Positions 1-9,209 of a stretch of DNA of 64,000 bases are shown in pieces (positions within the stretch are counted from its first letter, which is position 1; each line of letters begins with the position of its first letter). The notes below the pieces were generated by a model. That model was not told the DNA's origin. It made no database searches and worked only from the letters and a program-made list of their open reading frames with translations. Made by a program: the position numbers and the translations under genes. This stretch comes from Corynebacterium glaucum (lineage in GTDB: Bacteria > Actinomycetota > Actinomycetes > Mycobacteriales > Mycobacteriaceae): NCBI RefSeq assembly GCF_030408855.1, contig NZ_CP047358.1, forward strand, positions 186,001 to 250,000, given 5' to 3'.

Positions 1-687
1 GACCAGCGATGCGATCTTTTCCTGCACTTGTGTGGGGTTGAGCCATACACCATCCGGGAAGCGGGTGCGCGCCTCAAGCTCCTGGACCTGCGGCACGCCG
101 GTGTCTGTGCCGCGGCGGACAACAATGTGCTCGTTGGTGGCGTGCAACGTCATGAACTCTTCGCCGCGGCGCAAGAACACGTGCCCGGATTCGCTGCCGA
201 TTTCCCAGGCGTCTTTGCAGTTGAACGTCGGTGTCATGCTGGTCAGCGTGCCGGTAAGTGGCATGCCCTCTTCTGGGTCTTCCATCGGACCGGGGTAGTC
301 CTCGTAGGACGGCAACGAGCCGGTGTGCGGCGCGTCCACGTGCTCGATGTAGCGCGCCAGCGGCGGGCTGTCCAGGCCCATCAGTGAGTCATTGCGCACG
401 AACAGCTGCAGGATTCCGGTGGTGGGGAAGTCCGGCAGTTCCGGCAGTTCGTCGAAGTTGAACTGGGCGATAAACAGCATCGGCCCGGCCTCATCTTCGG
501 GGAAGGGGTGGCTTTCGGGCAGGTACGGGGTGCCGCCGATTTTCGACGTAGTCGGGGTGTCTGGGCGCTCGGGGGCGAGGTCGAGGTCGATCACCGGACG
601 GGTGGTGTCGGTGTCGAAGTCGAACAGCGTGTAGTTCCAGGGCAGTGGCGGAGGCGTTGATTCGGTTGGCTCAGTTGGCTCAGTCAT
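1..687 (-). CDS. DUF1963 (YwqG-like) protein, C-terminus cut by window edge
   Basis: The open frame starts at ATG 687 and runs off the left edge, giving 229 codons without a stop. The N-terminus is Thr/Glu/Pro rich. It is followed by GGTPYLP, a PMLFIAQFNF stretch and TTGILQLFVRND, which match the conserved core of the DUF1963/YwqG family of cytoplasmic proteins. The biochemical role of that family is not established. No strong ribosome binding site is visible; the start was chosen because it is the only ATG ahead of the conserved part. It lies 59 bp upstream of the DedA gene end and is probably a separate transcription unit. Confidence 0.75.
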   Translation of the reverse strand, partial: MTEPTEPTESTPPPLPWNYTLFDFDTDTTRPVIDLDLAPERPDTPTTSKIGGTPYLPESHPFPEDEAGPMLFIAQFNFDELPELPDFPTTGILQLFVRNDSLMGLDSPPLARYIEHVDAPHTGSLPSYEDYPGPMEDPEEGMPLTGTLTSMTPTFNCKDAWEIGSESGHVFLRRGEEFMTLHATNEHIVVRRGTDTGVPQVQELEARTRFPDGVWLNPTQVQEKIASLV

Positions 688-746
688 GCCGCCCAATACT
701 AATAAATCCCTGAGACGGAGAAATTACGGGGGAAATCAGGGGGGAC

Positions 747-1385
747 TCAGAGCGCGGAGAACCCGCGGCGCACATCGCGCCATTCGAAGAAGCGCGACTG
801 GGCGCGCTGGATAAGCAGGCCAACCAGCGAGCCGAGCAGCACACCGGCGATCATGGCCAGGATGGGGTATTCGGACAGCAGCGAGCCGCCGAGGTAGCCC
901 ATGCCGGCGGACAGCAATGCCCAGATCACCACGCCGATCGTGTCGTAGAACACGAACGCGAACCAGCTGTAGCGCACCGATGCCAAGACAATGGTGGCCA
1001 CCCAGCGCGCCCAGGGGATGAAGCGCCCGACGATGATGGTCACTCCGGCGCTGCGCTTCATGTTGCGGCGCACCCACGCAATCGCTTGGCCGGATTTGGA
1101 TTCGGGGTCGAGACGTTCGACGTAGCCAATGAGCTTGCCGCCGAAGGCGTAACACAGGTTATCGCCGATGATGCCGCCGATGGCCGCAGCCACGATCAGT
1201 CCCCACACGCTGGGCACGCCCTGGGACGCGGAGAACGCCGCGGCCAGGTTAATCACCGTTTCTGATGGGATGAACGGGATCAGCGCGTCACCAATAATCA
1301 GGAGGCTGACAAGCGGGTAGAAGATGGGCAATTCCATCAGCGCGTACAAAAACTCGATGACTGGATCGAGGAAACTCATGTCCAT
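747..1385 (-). CDS. DedA family integral membrane protein
   Basis: This is a 212-aa hydrophobic protein with the DedA/SNARE-associated fold. It shows the LLIIGDALIPFIPSE segment with an early re-entrant loop, GGIIGDNLCYAFGG, then RFIPWARW with the conserved Arg, and several C-terminal membrane helices. Family members are inner-membrane transporters linked to undecaprenyl-phosphate or phospholipid recycling; the substrate here cannot be told from sequence. The start at 1385 is preceded by AAGGAG with about 10 nt spacing; a longer upstream reading would add low-quality sequence. It is divergent from topA, with about 158 bp of shared upstream region. Confidence 0.85.
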   Translation of the reverse strand: MDMSFLDPVIEFLYALMELPIFYPLVSLLIIGDALIPFIPSETVINLAAAFSASQGVPSVWGLIVAAAIGGIIGDNLCYAFGGKLIGYVERLDPESKSGQAIAWVRRNMKRSAGVTIIVGRFIPWARWVATIVLASVRYSWFAFVFYDTIGVVIWALLSAGMGYLGGSLLSEYPILAMIAGVLLGSLVGLLIQRAQSRFFEWRDVRRGFSAL

Positions 1386-1543
1386 CGCGGCGGCGCCATC
1401 TCCTTTCTCAGGCAGAACTAGAAAGCGATTGTAGGCATAGAGGGGGTGAGATCGGTTAAGTCTCTGATACAAATAAGGAAGTTTGAATCCGGTGCAAGCG
1501 GTGCACATGCGCCGGAGCGGAAAGTGGGAGGTGTCACCCGAGC

Positions 1544-4384
1544 GTGGCTGCAAATGGCAAGACTCTCGTCATCGTGGAGTCGGCGACCAAGGCGAAGAAG
1601 ATTCAGAAGTACTTGGGCGATGACTACATCGTGGAGGCCTCGGTGGGCCACATCCGCGACCTGCCCGGCCGCGCCGCGGACATTCCAACCAAGTACAAGA
1701 AAGAGCCGTGGGCCAAGCTCGGCGTGAACCCGGAGGACGGATTCAGCCCCATTTACGTGGTCAGCCCGGACAAGAAAAAGAAGGTCTCCGACCTCAAGGA
1801 CAAGCTCAAGCAGTCCGACAAGCTCCTGCTGGCCACAGACCCGGACCGCGAGGGCGAGGCCATCGCCTGGCACCTGCTGGAAACGCTCAAGCCCCAGGTG
1901 CCGGTGGAGCGCATGGTGTTCAACGAGATCACCGAGTCCGCCATCAAAGAGGCCGCGGAAAACACCCGCGAGCTGGACATGGACCTCGTCGATGCGCAGG
2001 AAACCCGCCGCATCCTCGACCGTCTCTACGGCTACGAAGTCTCCCCGGTGCTGTGGAAGAAAGTCATGCCGCGCCTTAGCGCCGGCCGCGTGCAGTCCGT
2101 GGCCACCCGCGTCATCGTGGAGCGCGAGCGCGAGCGCATGGCCTTCATTTCCGCCGAGTACTGGGACCTGACCGCATCGCTGAAAGCCTCGCCAGAGTTC
2201 GACGCAAAGCTGGTCACTATCGACGGCACGCGCGTTGCCCAGGGCCGCGATTTCGATGACCGAGGGCGTCTAAAGGGCGACGCGGTAGTCGTCGATAAGC
2301 AAACTGCCCATGCCCTGGCCGACAACCTTGAGGGTGCGGACATGACGGTGACCGACGTGGAGGAGAAGCCGTACACGCGGCGCCCGTACGCGCCGTTCAT
2401 GACGTCGACGCTGCAGCAGGAAGCGGGGCGCAAGCTGCATTTCACCTCCGCGCGCACGATGCGCATTGCGCAGCGGCTGTATGAAAACGGCCACATCACG
2501 TATATGCGTACGGACTCCACGGCGCTGTCCCAGCAGGGGCTTACCGCCGCGCGCTCGGCAGCGACCGAGCTCTACGGCGACAACTACGTGTCTAAGTCCC
2601 CGCGCGTCTACGAGCGCAAGGTGAAGAACTCGCAGGAGGCGCACGAGGCAATCCGCCCGGCCGGCGAGCGTTTTGCCACCCCCGGCCAGCTGGCGGGATC
2701 GCTGGATGCGGAGGAGTTCAAGCTCTACGAGCTGATCTGGCAGCGCACTGTGGCTTCGCAGATGGAAGATGCGCGCGGCAACTCCACCAAGATTGTGCTG
2801 GAGGGCACCGCGAAAACCGGCGAGCGCGCCGAATTCGCCGCCACCGGTCGCACGATTACCTTCCCGGGCTGGCTGCGCGCCTACTCGGATTCGCAGGATT
2901 CGGAGACGCGTTTGCCGCAGGTGGCGAAGGGCGACACGCTCGGTGTTTCCAAGATCACCGCGGACGAGCACACCACGAACCCGCCGGCGCGCTATACCGA
3001 AGCCTCGCTGGTGAAGAAGATGGAGGACCTGGGCATTGGCCGCCCGTCCACCTACGCCTCCATCATCAAGACCATCCAGGACCGCGGCTACGTAGTCACC
3101 CGCGGCAACGCGCTCGTGCCCACCTGGGTCGCGTTCTCCGTGGTGGGGCTGATGGAAAACAACTTCGACGCGCTGGTGGATTACGACTTCACCTCCTCGA
3201 TGGAGGACGAGCTCGACGAGATCGCCCACGGCAACGAGAACCGCACCGAGTGGCTGACCAGCTTCTACTTCGGTGATGCCGAGGCATCCGACAACATCGC
3301 GGAAGCGGTCGCGCGCCGGGGCGGGCTCAAGCACATGATCGAGGACAACTTGGAGTCCATCGATGCCCGCGAGGCCAACTCGCTCAAGCTTTTCGACGAC
3401 TCGTCTGACCGCCCTGTCCACGTCCGTGTGGGCCGCTACGGCCCGTACATCGAGCGCGAGGTGGGGAAGACCACCGAGGGCGAACCCGAGTACCAGCGCG
3501 CCAACCTGCCGGAATCGGTCACCCCGGACGAGATCACCCTGGAAATGGCGGAGAAGCTTTTCGCTATCCCGCAGTCCGGCCGTGAGTTGGGCCAGAATCC
3601 CGACAACGGCCGCACGATTGTGGCCAAGGAGGGCCGCTACGGCCCGTACGTGACGGAGCTGGTGCGTGACGACGAGCGTGCCACCGCCGAGACCCGCGCC
3701 GAGGAGGTCGTCGCTGAAGAGCGCGCGGCGGAAGACGCCCAGCGCGCCGAAGAGGGCAAGCGGAAGAAGAACTGGGACACCAAGACTGCGCAGGCGCAGA
3801 AAGAAAAGCGCATCGAGCAGCTGGTGGACGAGCAGCTCAAGCCCGCCACCGCGTCGCTGTTCAGCTCCATGGAGCCGTCCGAGGTCACGCTCGACGAGGC
3901 GTTGAAGCTGCTGTCGCTGCCGCGCGAGGTGGGCGTTGACCCGGCCGACGGCGAAGTGATCACCGCGCAGAACGGCCGCTACGGGCCGTACCTGAAGAAG
4001 GGCAGTGACTCGCGCTCGCTGGCCAACGAGGAGCAGATCTTCACCGTCACCCTCGAAGAGGCGCGCCGCATCTACGCTGAGCCAAAGCGCCGCGGCCGGA
4101 CGCAGGCTGCCGCGCCGCTGAAGATGCTGGGGGACAACGACGTCACCGGCAAGCCGATGAGCATCAAGGACGGCCGCTTCGGGCCGTACGTCACCGACGG
4201 GGAGACCAACGCTTCGCTGCAGCGCGGCGACACCCCGGAGACGATGACGGACCAGCGCGCCAACGAGTTGCTCTCGGCGCGCCGTGCTCGCGAGGCTGAA
4301 GACGGTGGCAAGAAGGCTACGAAAAAGGCAACCAAAAAGGCCCGCAAAACCACCAAGCGGGTGGTGAAAGCCCGCCGCAAGTAG
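1544..4384 (+). CDS. topA: DNA topoisomerase I (type IA)
   Basis: A 946-aa type IA topoisomerase that relaxes negative supercoils. The N-terminal Toprim domain begins KTLVIVESATKAKKI and contains the DPDREGE metal site. The active-site tyrosine is in YMRTDST, at about residue 320. The C-terminal part carries four GRYGPY/GRFGPY-type repeats and no zinc-finger cysteine clusters. It ends in a Lys/Arg-rich tail, as known for mycobacterial and corynebacterial enzymes. The GTG start at 1544 has GGGAGG about 12 nt upstream and puts the Toprim motif right at the N-terminus. The gene is convergent with the cyclase gene, only 4 bp apart. Confidence 0.97.
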   Translation: MAANGKTLVIVESATKAKKIQKYLGDDYIVEASVGHIRDLPGRAADIPTKYKKEPWAKLGVNPEDGFSPIYVVSPDKKKKVSDLKDKLKQSDKLLLATDPDREGEAIAWHLLETLKPQVPVERMVFNEITESAIKEAAENTRELDMDLVDAQETRRILDRLYGYEVSPVLWKKVMPRLSAGRVQSVATRVIVERERERMAFISAEYWDLTASLKASPEFDAKLVTIDGTRVAQGRDFDDRGRLKGDAVVVDKQTAHALADNLEGADMTVTDVEEKPYTRRPYAPFMTSTLQQEAGRKLHFTSARTMRIAQRLYENGHITYMRTDSTALSQQGLTAARSAATELYGDNYVSKSPRVYERKVKNSQEAHEAIRPAGERFATPGQLAGSLDAEEFKLYELIWQRTVASQMEDARGNSTKIVLEGTAKTGERAEFAATGRTITFPGWLRAYSDSQDSETRLPQVAKGDTLGVSKITADEHTTNPPARYTEASLVKKMEDLGIGRPSTYASIIKTIQDRGYVVTRGNALVPTWVAFSVVGLMENNFDALVDYDFTSSMEDELDEIAHGNENRTEWLTSFYFGDAEASDNIAEAVARRGGLKHMIEDNLESIDAREANSLKLFDDSSDRPVHVRVGRYGPYIEREVGKTTEGEPEYQRANLPESVTPDEITLEMAEKLFAIPQSGRELGQNPDNGRTIVAKEGRYGPYVTELVRDDERATAETRAEEVVAEERAAEDAQRAEEGKRKKNWDTKTAQAQKEKRIEQLVDEQLKPATASLFSSMEPSEVTLDEALKLLSLPREVGVDPADGEVITAQNGRYGPYLKKGSDSRSLANEEQIFTVTLEEARRIYAEPKRRGRTQAAAPLKMLGDNDVTGKPMSIKDGRFGPYVTDGETNASLQRGDTPETMTDQRANELLSARRAREAEDGGKKATKKATKKARKTTKRVVKARRK

Positions 4385-4388
4385 TGGG

Positions 4389-5915
4389 CTAGTAGCGGTC
4401 CGCCATGGTGGAGCGGACCGGGCGGGCGAGCTGGGTCATCTTGTTGCGCCCGCGCAGCTCGACCGACTTCATCAGCGTCCAGCGCTGCTGCTCGACCTCG
4501 TTGGCCGCGCGCAGGGTTGCGGCGTTGGTGAGCACCCTGCCCGGGGTCTCCTTGGCCAGCTCGGTGAGGCGCGCGGCGGCGTTGACGGCATCGCCGATTA
4601 CGGTGTACTCAAAGCGGTCGGAGCCGCCGATGTGACCGGCAACCACGTGGCCCGCAGCCACCCCGATGCCGGCCTGGAGCTCGAGGCCGCTGAGCTCATG
4701 GCGCAGTGTGCGCGCTGCCTGCAGGGCATGGGAGGTCGCGTCGTGCAGCGAGACCGGGGCGCCGAAGACGGCGAGGGCGGCGTCGCCTTGGAACTTGTTG
4801 ATCACGCCCTTGTTGCGGTGCACCACGTCCACGACGATCTCGAAGAACCGGTTCAGCTCCTCAACGACCTCCTCGGGGGTGTGGTGCACGGCGAACGTCG
4901 TGGAGCCGATGACGTCGACGAAGAGCACGGCGACGCGGCGGTCCTCGCCGCCGAGCTCTGGCTTTTCCTCCAGGGCCTTCTGCGCCACTTCGGCACCGAC
5001 GTAGCGGCCAAAGATGTCGCGCACGCGCTGGCGCTCGTTGAGGCCGCGCATCATCTCGTTGAAGCCGGCTTGGAGGACGCCGATCTCGGAGCCGTCGTAA
5101 ATGTCCACCTGCGTGTTGCGCTCGCCGCGGCGCACGCGGTTGATGGCGTCTTGGAGCTCCTTGATCGGGTCGACCACACTCATCACCGCGAACGCGGTGC
5201 CCAGCGAGCCGGTGATCAGCGCGGTGATGGTGAGCGCGAACACCGCCGGGATGAGCTCGCCGGGGGTTTGGGTGAAAAAGCTGTTCGCCTGTGCGATAAA
5301 CAGCAGCATGATGCCGATCAGGGGCACGCCCGAGGTGGTAAACCACGTCATGTACAGGCGCTGCTTGATCGGCGGCTCAAGTGTGGCGTCTTCGAAGCGG
5401 CGTGCGAGCGCTGTGGCGGCGACCGGGCGCACGAGGCGCTCCGCCTGCAAGTAGGTGAGCACCGCGACAACGAAGCACGCCAGCGAGGTGGCGACGAACA
5501 TCACCAGCGCGAGCTGCCCGCTGACCTGCCAGGCGGCGGCGGTGAGGATCGCGATCCCGATCGCCCAAACCACCACGACGATGCCGGTTTGCAGCACCGG
5601 AATGCGAAGCACCAGGTTGCGCACCATGTTCGGGTCGTGCTCATCGGGCTCTAACTGCCATTCCAGCACCGGGCGGAAGAGCAGAAACGTCACCACAATT
5701 CCCAAGACCACGGCCAGCACGAGGTAGATCATGCTGATCAACCCGAACACGGACCCCTGGAAGCTCAGCAGCTCGACTTCCGGAATCGGGATGAAAAAGC
5801 GCACAAAAAGCAGGATTGCGACGGCACCGACTACGTTGGTGCCAAGCACGGATGCGGCATAGAGAGGCCACGATGTGCCCCACAGCCACTTGAACCCGTG
5901 CCAGAGTCGTTCCAT
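4389..5915 (-). CDS. cyaB: Membrane-bound class III adenylate cyclase with HAMP domain
   Basis: A 508-aa protein with six predicted membrane helices in the first half, then a HAMP linker around VVDPIKELQDAINRVRRGE and a class III cyclase domain. Catalytic features are visible: the FVDVIGST metal aspartate, NKFQGDAALAVFG with the substrate lysine and second metal aspartate, and VIGDAVNAAARL with the Asn and Arg of the transition state. It makes cAMP, which in corynebacteria feeds the regulator GlxR. The neighbourhood next to topA fits the C. glutamicum cyaB locus as I recall it. AAGGTGA precedes the ATG. It is divergent from holB, with 37 bp between starts. Confidence 0.9.
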   Translation of the reverse strand: MERLWHGFKWLWGTSWPLYAASVLGTNVVGAVAILLFVRFFIPIPEVELLSFQGSVFGLISMIYLVLAVVLGIVVTFLLFRPVLEWQLEPDEHDPNMVRNLVLRIPVLQTGIVVVVWAIGIAILTAAAWQVSGQLALVMFVATSLACFVVAVLTYLQAERLVRPVAATALARRFEDATLEPPIKQRLYMTWFTTSGVPLIGIMLLFIAQANSFFTQTPGELIPAVFALTITALITGSLGTAFAVMSVVDPIKELQDAINRVRRGERNTQVDIYDGSEIGVLQAGFNEMMRGLNERQRVRDIFGRYVGAEVAQKALEEKPELGGEDRRVAVLFVDVIGSTTFAVHHTPEEVVEELNRFFEIVVDVVHRNKGVINKFQGDAALAVFGAPVSLHDATSHALQAARTLRHELSGLELQAGIGVAAGHVVAGHIGGSDRFEYTVIGDAVNAAARLTELAKETPGRVLTNAATLRAANEVEQQRWTLMKSVELRGRNKMTQLARPVRSTMADRY

Positions 5916-5952
5916 GGTGTATCACCTTAGTGCGGGAGTACGCTTGCGGGTT

Positions 5953-7173
5953 GTGACTACCCGTAGCGTCGCCGAACGCCTCGCCGACACCCCCAACGTG
6001 CGCGACACGATCCTCGCGGCTGCGGCTGCGGGTCGGGGTGTTGAGGGAGCGGATCCGCGGGCGCTCGCGCACTCCTGGTTGTTCACCGGACCGCCCGGTT
6101 CCGGCCGCTCGAACGCGGCGCTCGCTTTCGCCGCGGCGCTGGTGTGCGAGAACCCTAAGGAGCTCGGCTGCGGGCATTGCAAAGGCTGCCGGGACGCACT
6201 CGCCGGCACGCACACCGACGTGGTGCTGGTGGTGCCGCAGGCCCTGGTGATCAATGTCGACTTTGTGCGCGAGGAGATCGTCGCAAAAGCAGCACGCTTG
6301 CCGACGGTCGCTGACCACCGCATTGTCATCATCGAAAACGCCGACCGCTTGCACCCACGGGCCGCGGACGCGCTGCTGAAGACGGTGGAGGAGCCGCCGG
6401 AAGGCACCGTGATAATCCTTTGCGCTCCATCGACCGACCCGGAAGACATTTCGCAGACACTGCGCTCGCGGTGCCGCCACCTCTATATCCCAGCCCCGTC
6501 CGAAGATGAGGTGGTGCGCGTGCTCGTGGAAGAGGAAGGCGCGTCTGAGTCGGATGCACGTCTGGCGGCTGCGACTTCACTGCGGCACATCGGCCGGGCA
6601 CGAAAACTCGTGACGACGGAGTCCGTGCAAGTGCGCCGCGCCCGTTCCATCCAGCTCGCCGAGCACGTCTTCTTCGGCGCGCAAGCGTTCCAAGCTGCTG
6701 CGTCGTTGGTCACTGACGCCCAAAAGGAGGCGATCGACGACTACGCGGAGGCCGACGCCCAAGAACGCGCCAAGCTTGAAGAGGCGTTGGGCATGGGCGC
6801 GAAGGGCAAGGGTGTTGCCAAAGCGATGTCCGGGTCCGCCTCGGCGCTCAAGGAGCTGGAGCACCAACAGCACCTGCGCGGGACGCGCCGCAAGCGCGAC
6901 GTGCTCGACCTCGTCCTAGTGGATCTTGCCGGGGTGTACCGCGACGCGTTGGTGACGCAAGCCGGGGCCGAGGTTCGCTCGACGGTTGGGCTGACCCACC
7001 CGGATTTTGAAGGACTGGCTGGCGAGATCGCGAACCGCGTGAGCCAAGACGGTCTGGTCGCGTGCCTGGACGCGATCGCCCAGTGCAGGCAACGCTTGCA
7101 CCAAAACGTGGATCCTGCAGTGGCCTTCAACGGGATGTTGGGGCACATCCGCAAAGCTTGCGCTGTGTCCTAG
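5953..7173 (+). CDS. holB: DNA polymerase III subunit delta'
   Basis: A 406-aa clamp-loader subunit of the AAA+ superfamily. A P-loop GPPGSGRSN lies near residues 46-54, with Arg in place of the usual Lys. This is followed by a zinc-binding cluster CGCGHCKGC-like near 68-79, then DHRIVIIENADRLHPRAADALLKTVEEPP and the sensor region TLRSRCRH. The delta' subunit is a structural clamp-loader part, so a degenerate P-loop is expected. The GTG at 5953 was chosen because the family starts shortly before SVAERL; the longer frame would overlap the divergent cyclase start. tRNA-Thr follows 83 bp downstream. Confidence 0.93.
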   Translation: MTTRSVAERLADTPNVRDTILAAAAAGRGVEGADPRALAHSWLFTGPPGSGRSNAALAFAAALVCENPKELGCGHCKGCRDALAGTHTDVVLVVPQALVINVDFVREEIVAKAARLPTVADHRIVIIENADRLHPRAADALLKTVEEPPEGTVIILCAPSTDPEDISQTLRSRCRHLYIPAPSEDEVVRVLVEEEGASESDARLAAATSLRHIGRARKLVTTESVQVRRARSIQLAEHVFFGAQAFQAAASLVTDAQKEAIDDYAEADAQERAKLEEALGMGAKGKGVAKAMSGSASALKELEHQQHLRGTRRKRDVLDLVLVDLAGVYRDALVTQAGAEVRSTVGLTHPDFEGLAGEIANRVSQDGLVACLDAIAQCRQRLHQNVDPAVAFNGMLGHIRKACAVS

Positions 7174-7256
7174 CTGGGCATTTCTTCGCATCCTCGTCTG
7201 TGGGTTAAGCTTTGTAACCGGTATGGGCCGCTGCTGTACAGCTGTGGACGTGACCG

Positions 7257-7329
7257 GCCACCTTAGCTCAGTCGGCAGAGCATCTCACTCGTAATGAGAA
7301 GGTCGCGAGTTCGATTCTCGCAGGTGGCT
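7257..7329 (+). tRNA. tRNA-Thr (CGT anticodon)
   Basis: A cloverleaf can be folded by eye. The acceptor stem GCCACCT at 7257-7263 pairs with AGGTGGC at 7322-7328, with discriminator T7329. The D-arm is TTAGCTCAGTCGG, the anticodon stem TCTCA/TGAGA encloses loop CTCGTAA, and the T-arm contains GTTCGATTC. The anticodon is CGT, so it reads ACG threonine codons. No CCA is encoded. Confidence 0.97.
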
Positions 7330-7337
7330 CAGAGAAA

Positions 7338-7375
7338 AAGTCCCCGTAACCTGAGTAAACAGGCGGGGGCTTTTG
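7338..7375 (+). terminator. Rho-independent terminator after tRNA-Thr
   Basis: The stem AAGTCCCCG pairs with CGGGGGCTT, with an internal small CCTG/CAGG hairpin, and is followed by TTTT. It sits 9 bases behind the tRNA. Confidence 0.8.
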
Positions 7376-7418
7376 TGGTTAGAAACGCAAGGGCAATCGG
7401 CGCAGACTCGCGGCAAGT

Positions 7419-9068
7419 TTAGATCCCGGGGAGGAACCTCGGTACGACTTTGCCAACAGCGTTGCGCGGCAACTCATCAAGGAAGTGCACGTCACGCGGG
7501 ATGGAGTGATCTGCAAGGCGGGAGCGCACCCACTCGCGCACCGACTCGGCGCTGAGGCGCTCGCCGTCGTCATCAAGCTTGCGCACGACCCACACCGCGA
7601 TGCGCTTGAACGTCTCGTCATCGTCCACGCCATGCGCGTACAGGTCGTCGATGCCCGGCATGTCCTCGAGCACCTCCATCACCGATTGCGGGTGGACGTT
7701 CTCGCCGCCGACGATGATCATGTCGTCGCTGCGCGACTGCACGTGCAAGAAGCCCTGCTCGTCGAAGTAGCCGAGGTCGCCCATCTCAATCAACCCGTCG
7801 ATGGTCACCATCGGGGTATTCGGGTTGGTGTAGCCCTTCAGCGCGGTTTCGTTGTGCAGGAAGATACGGCCGGTGGTGCCGGTGGGGACTTCGTTGCCCT
7901 CGTCGTCGTAAAGCTTCAGCACCGTGCCGGGCGGCACCTTGCCCACCATCGTCGGGTCGGCCTGCATCTGTTCCGGCGAGGCCGCCGCGGCGAGCGCGAG
8001 CTCGGTGGAGCCGTAGATGTTGGCCAGAATCGGGCCGAAACGCTCGGTGGTGCGGCGCAGCAAGCCCGGGCTCACGGCGTTACCTGCGGTGGCCAAGAAG
8101 CGCAGCGTCGAGGTATCGAAGCGATCGTTGGCATGCAGGTCGAGCATCTGCTTGAAAAAGATCGGCGAGGAAACCAGCCCGTCGCAACGGTAGTCCTGGA
8201 TCTGCTTGTAGCAGGCCTCGGCGTCGAAAACGCGCCTTGTCACGATCGTCGAGCGCGTCGCCAGCGCCACCTGCAGCGCCGACCAACCCCACGTGTGGAA
8301 GATCGAAGCCGACAGCTGCACGGTGTCGCCCGAGCGCCACGGGATCGCCTCAAGGTAGCCGGCAAGCACCAGCGGCAAGCGCGGCTCGGGCCGCACGATG
8401 CCCTTCGGAATCCCGGTCGTACCCGAGCTCATCAGCACAAGGTTGCCGTGCTGCGGGTAGCGGGGCAATTGCTTATCGACGTCCGGCTGCTTGACGATGT
8501 CCGCAATCGAAAGCCCCTCGCGCTCACCCTCGGTGAATGCGCGCACGATGGTGATGTCGTCAGTGGCCTCGAGGTCTGCGGGCAGTCGATCCGCGAACTC
8601 GTCGTCGATGAACAAGACGTTGATCTTGTTCTCGTCGAAAATGCCGCGCAGCTGCTCTGGCGAGGAGCCGATGTTGAGTAGGAAGATGTGGCCGCCGGCG
8701 TAGCCCTTCGCACCGAGCGGCAGGATGATGCCGCGGCCGTTGCGGGCCATGACGCCGATCCGCAGCTCGTCGAGCCCGCGATCTGCTTGCTGGGCGACCA
8801 GCCACTTACCCAGGGACCGTGACTGTGCGCGCAGTTGGCGGTAGGAAAGCACGCCATCGTCGTCAATCAGCGCGGTGCGTTCCGGCGAGGCGGCGGCACC
8901 CTGTTCGATCTCGCGGGCGGTGGTGAACCGGTAGCGTGCCAGATTTGGGGCCAGGGCAAGCGCAGCCTTGGGGCCGCCTTCGGTGCTGATGATGCCGGCG
9001 CGGGTGATTGCGGGCACGAACCGGGCGAAAGACCTCAGGAGAAAGAGAGGATGTTCAGTAGGACGCAT
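7419..9068 (-). CDS. AMP-binding acyl-CoA synthetase (FadD-like)
   Basis: A 549-aa adenylate-forming enzyme that should activate a carboxylic acid as acyl-AMP and then as a CoA thioester. The P-loop LMSSGTTGIPKG is near residues 213-224. It is followed by IYGSTELA, the hinge region MGDLGYFD, SRSDDMIIVGGENVHP, and a C-terminal lysine context NAVGKVVPRF. All core motifs are intact. It is distinct from the two tandem FadD genes at 38-42 kb and more like the corynebacterial/mycobacterial synthetases tied to envelope lipids. The substrate cannot be read from the sequence. It is divergent from the secreted SGNH hydrolase. Confidence 0.88.
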   Translation of the reverse strand: MRPTEHPLFLLRSFARFVPAITRAGIISTEGGPKAALALAPNLARYRFTTAREIEQGAAASPERTALIDDDGVLSYRQLRAQSRSLGKWLVAQQADRGLDELRIGVMARNGRGIILPLGAKGYAGGHIFLLNIGSSPEQLRGIFDENKINVLFIDDEFADRLPADLEATDDITIVRAFTEGEREGLSIADIVKQPDVDKQLPRYPQHGNLVLMSSGTTGIPKGIVRPEPRLPLVLAGYLEAIPWRSGDTVQLSASIFHTWGWSALQVALATRSTIVTRRVFDAEACYKQIQDYRCDGLVSSPIFFKQMLDLHANDRFDTSTLRFLATAGNAVSPGLLRRTTERFGPILANIYGSTELALAAAASPEQMQADPTMVGKVPPGTVLKLYDDEGNEVPTGTTGRIFLHNETALKGYTNPNTPMVTIDGLIEMGDLGYFDEQGFLHVQSRSDDMIIVGGENVHPQSVMEVLEDMPGIDDLYAHGVDDDETFKRIAVWVVRKLDDDGERLSAESVREWVRSRLADHSIPRDVHFLDELPRNAVGKVVPRFLPGI

Positions 9069-9105
9069 TGCTTCAATGTAACCTATGTGCCGATTGTGAA
9101 AGGCG

Positions 9106-9133
9106 TTGACGAAAGTTGCCTATCGGGTAACAT
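9106..9133 (+). promoter_or_regulatory. Possible sigma-70 type promoter for the SGNH hydrolase gene
   Basis: TTGACG and TAACAT are separated by 16 bp, about 75 bp upstream of the ATG at 9210. The pattern fits a housekeeping promoter but was read by eye only. Confidence 0.35.
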
Positions 9134-9209
9134 TTCCGTAACACCTTTAGTGCGTTCAAAGTATCCCATAGCTACGTCCGCCACGAGTACCGGAAAAGGA
9201 AGTTGCACA

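Noticed and set aside
2270..3421. Minus-strand open frame of 383 codons inside topA
   Set aside because: topA is unmistakable on the other strand; the antisense frame has no recognisable domain.
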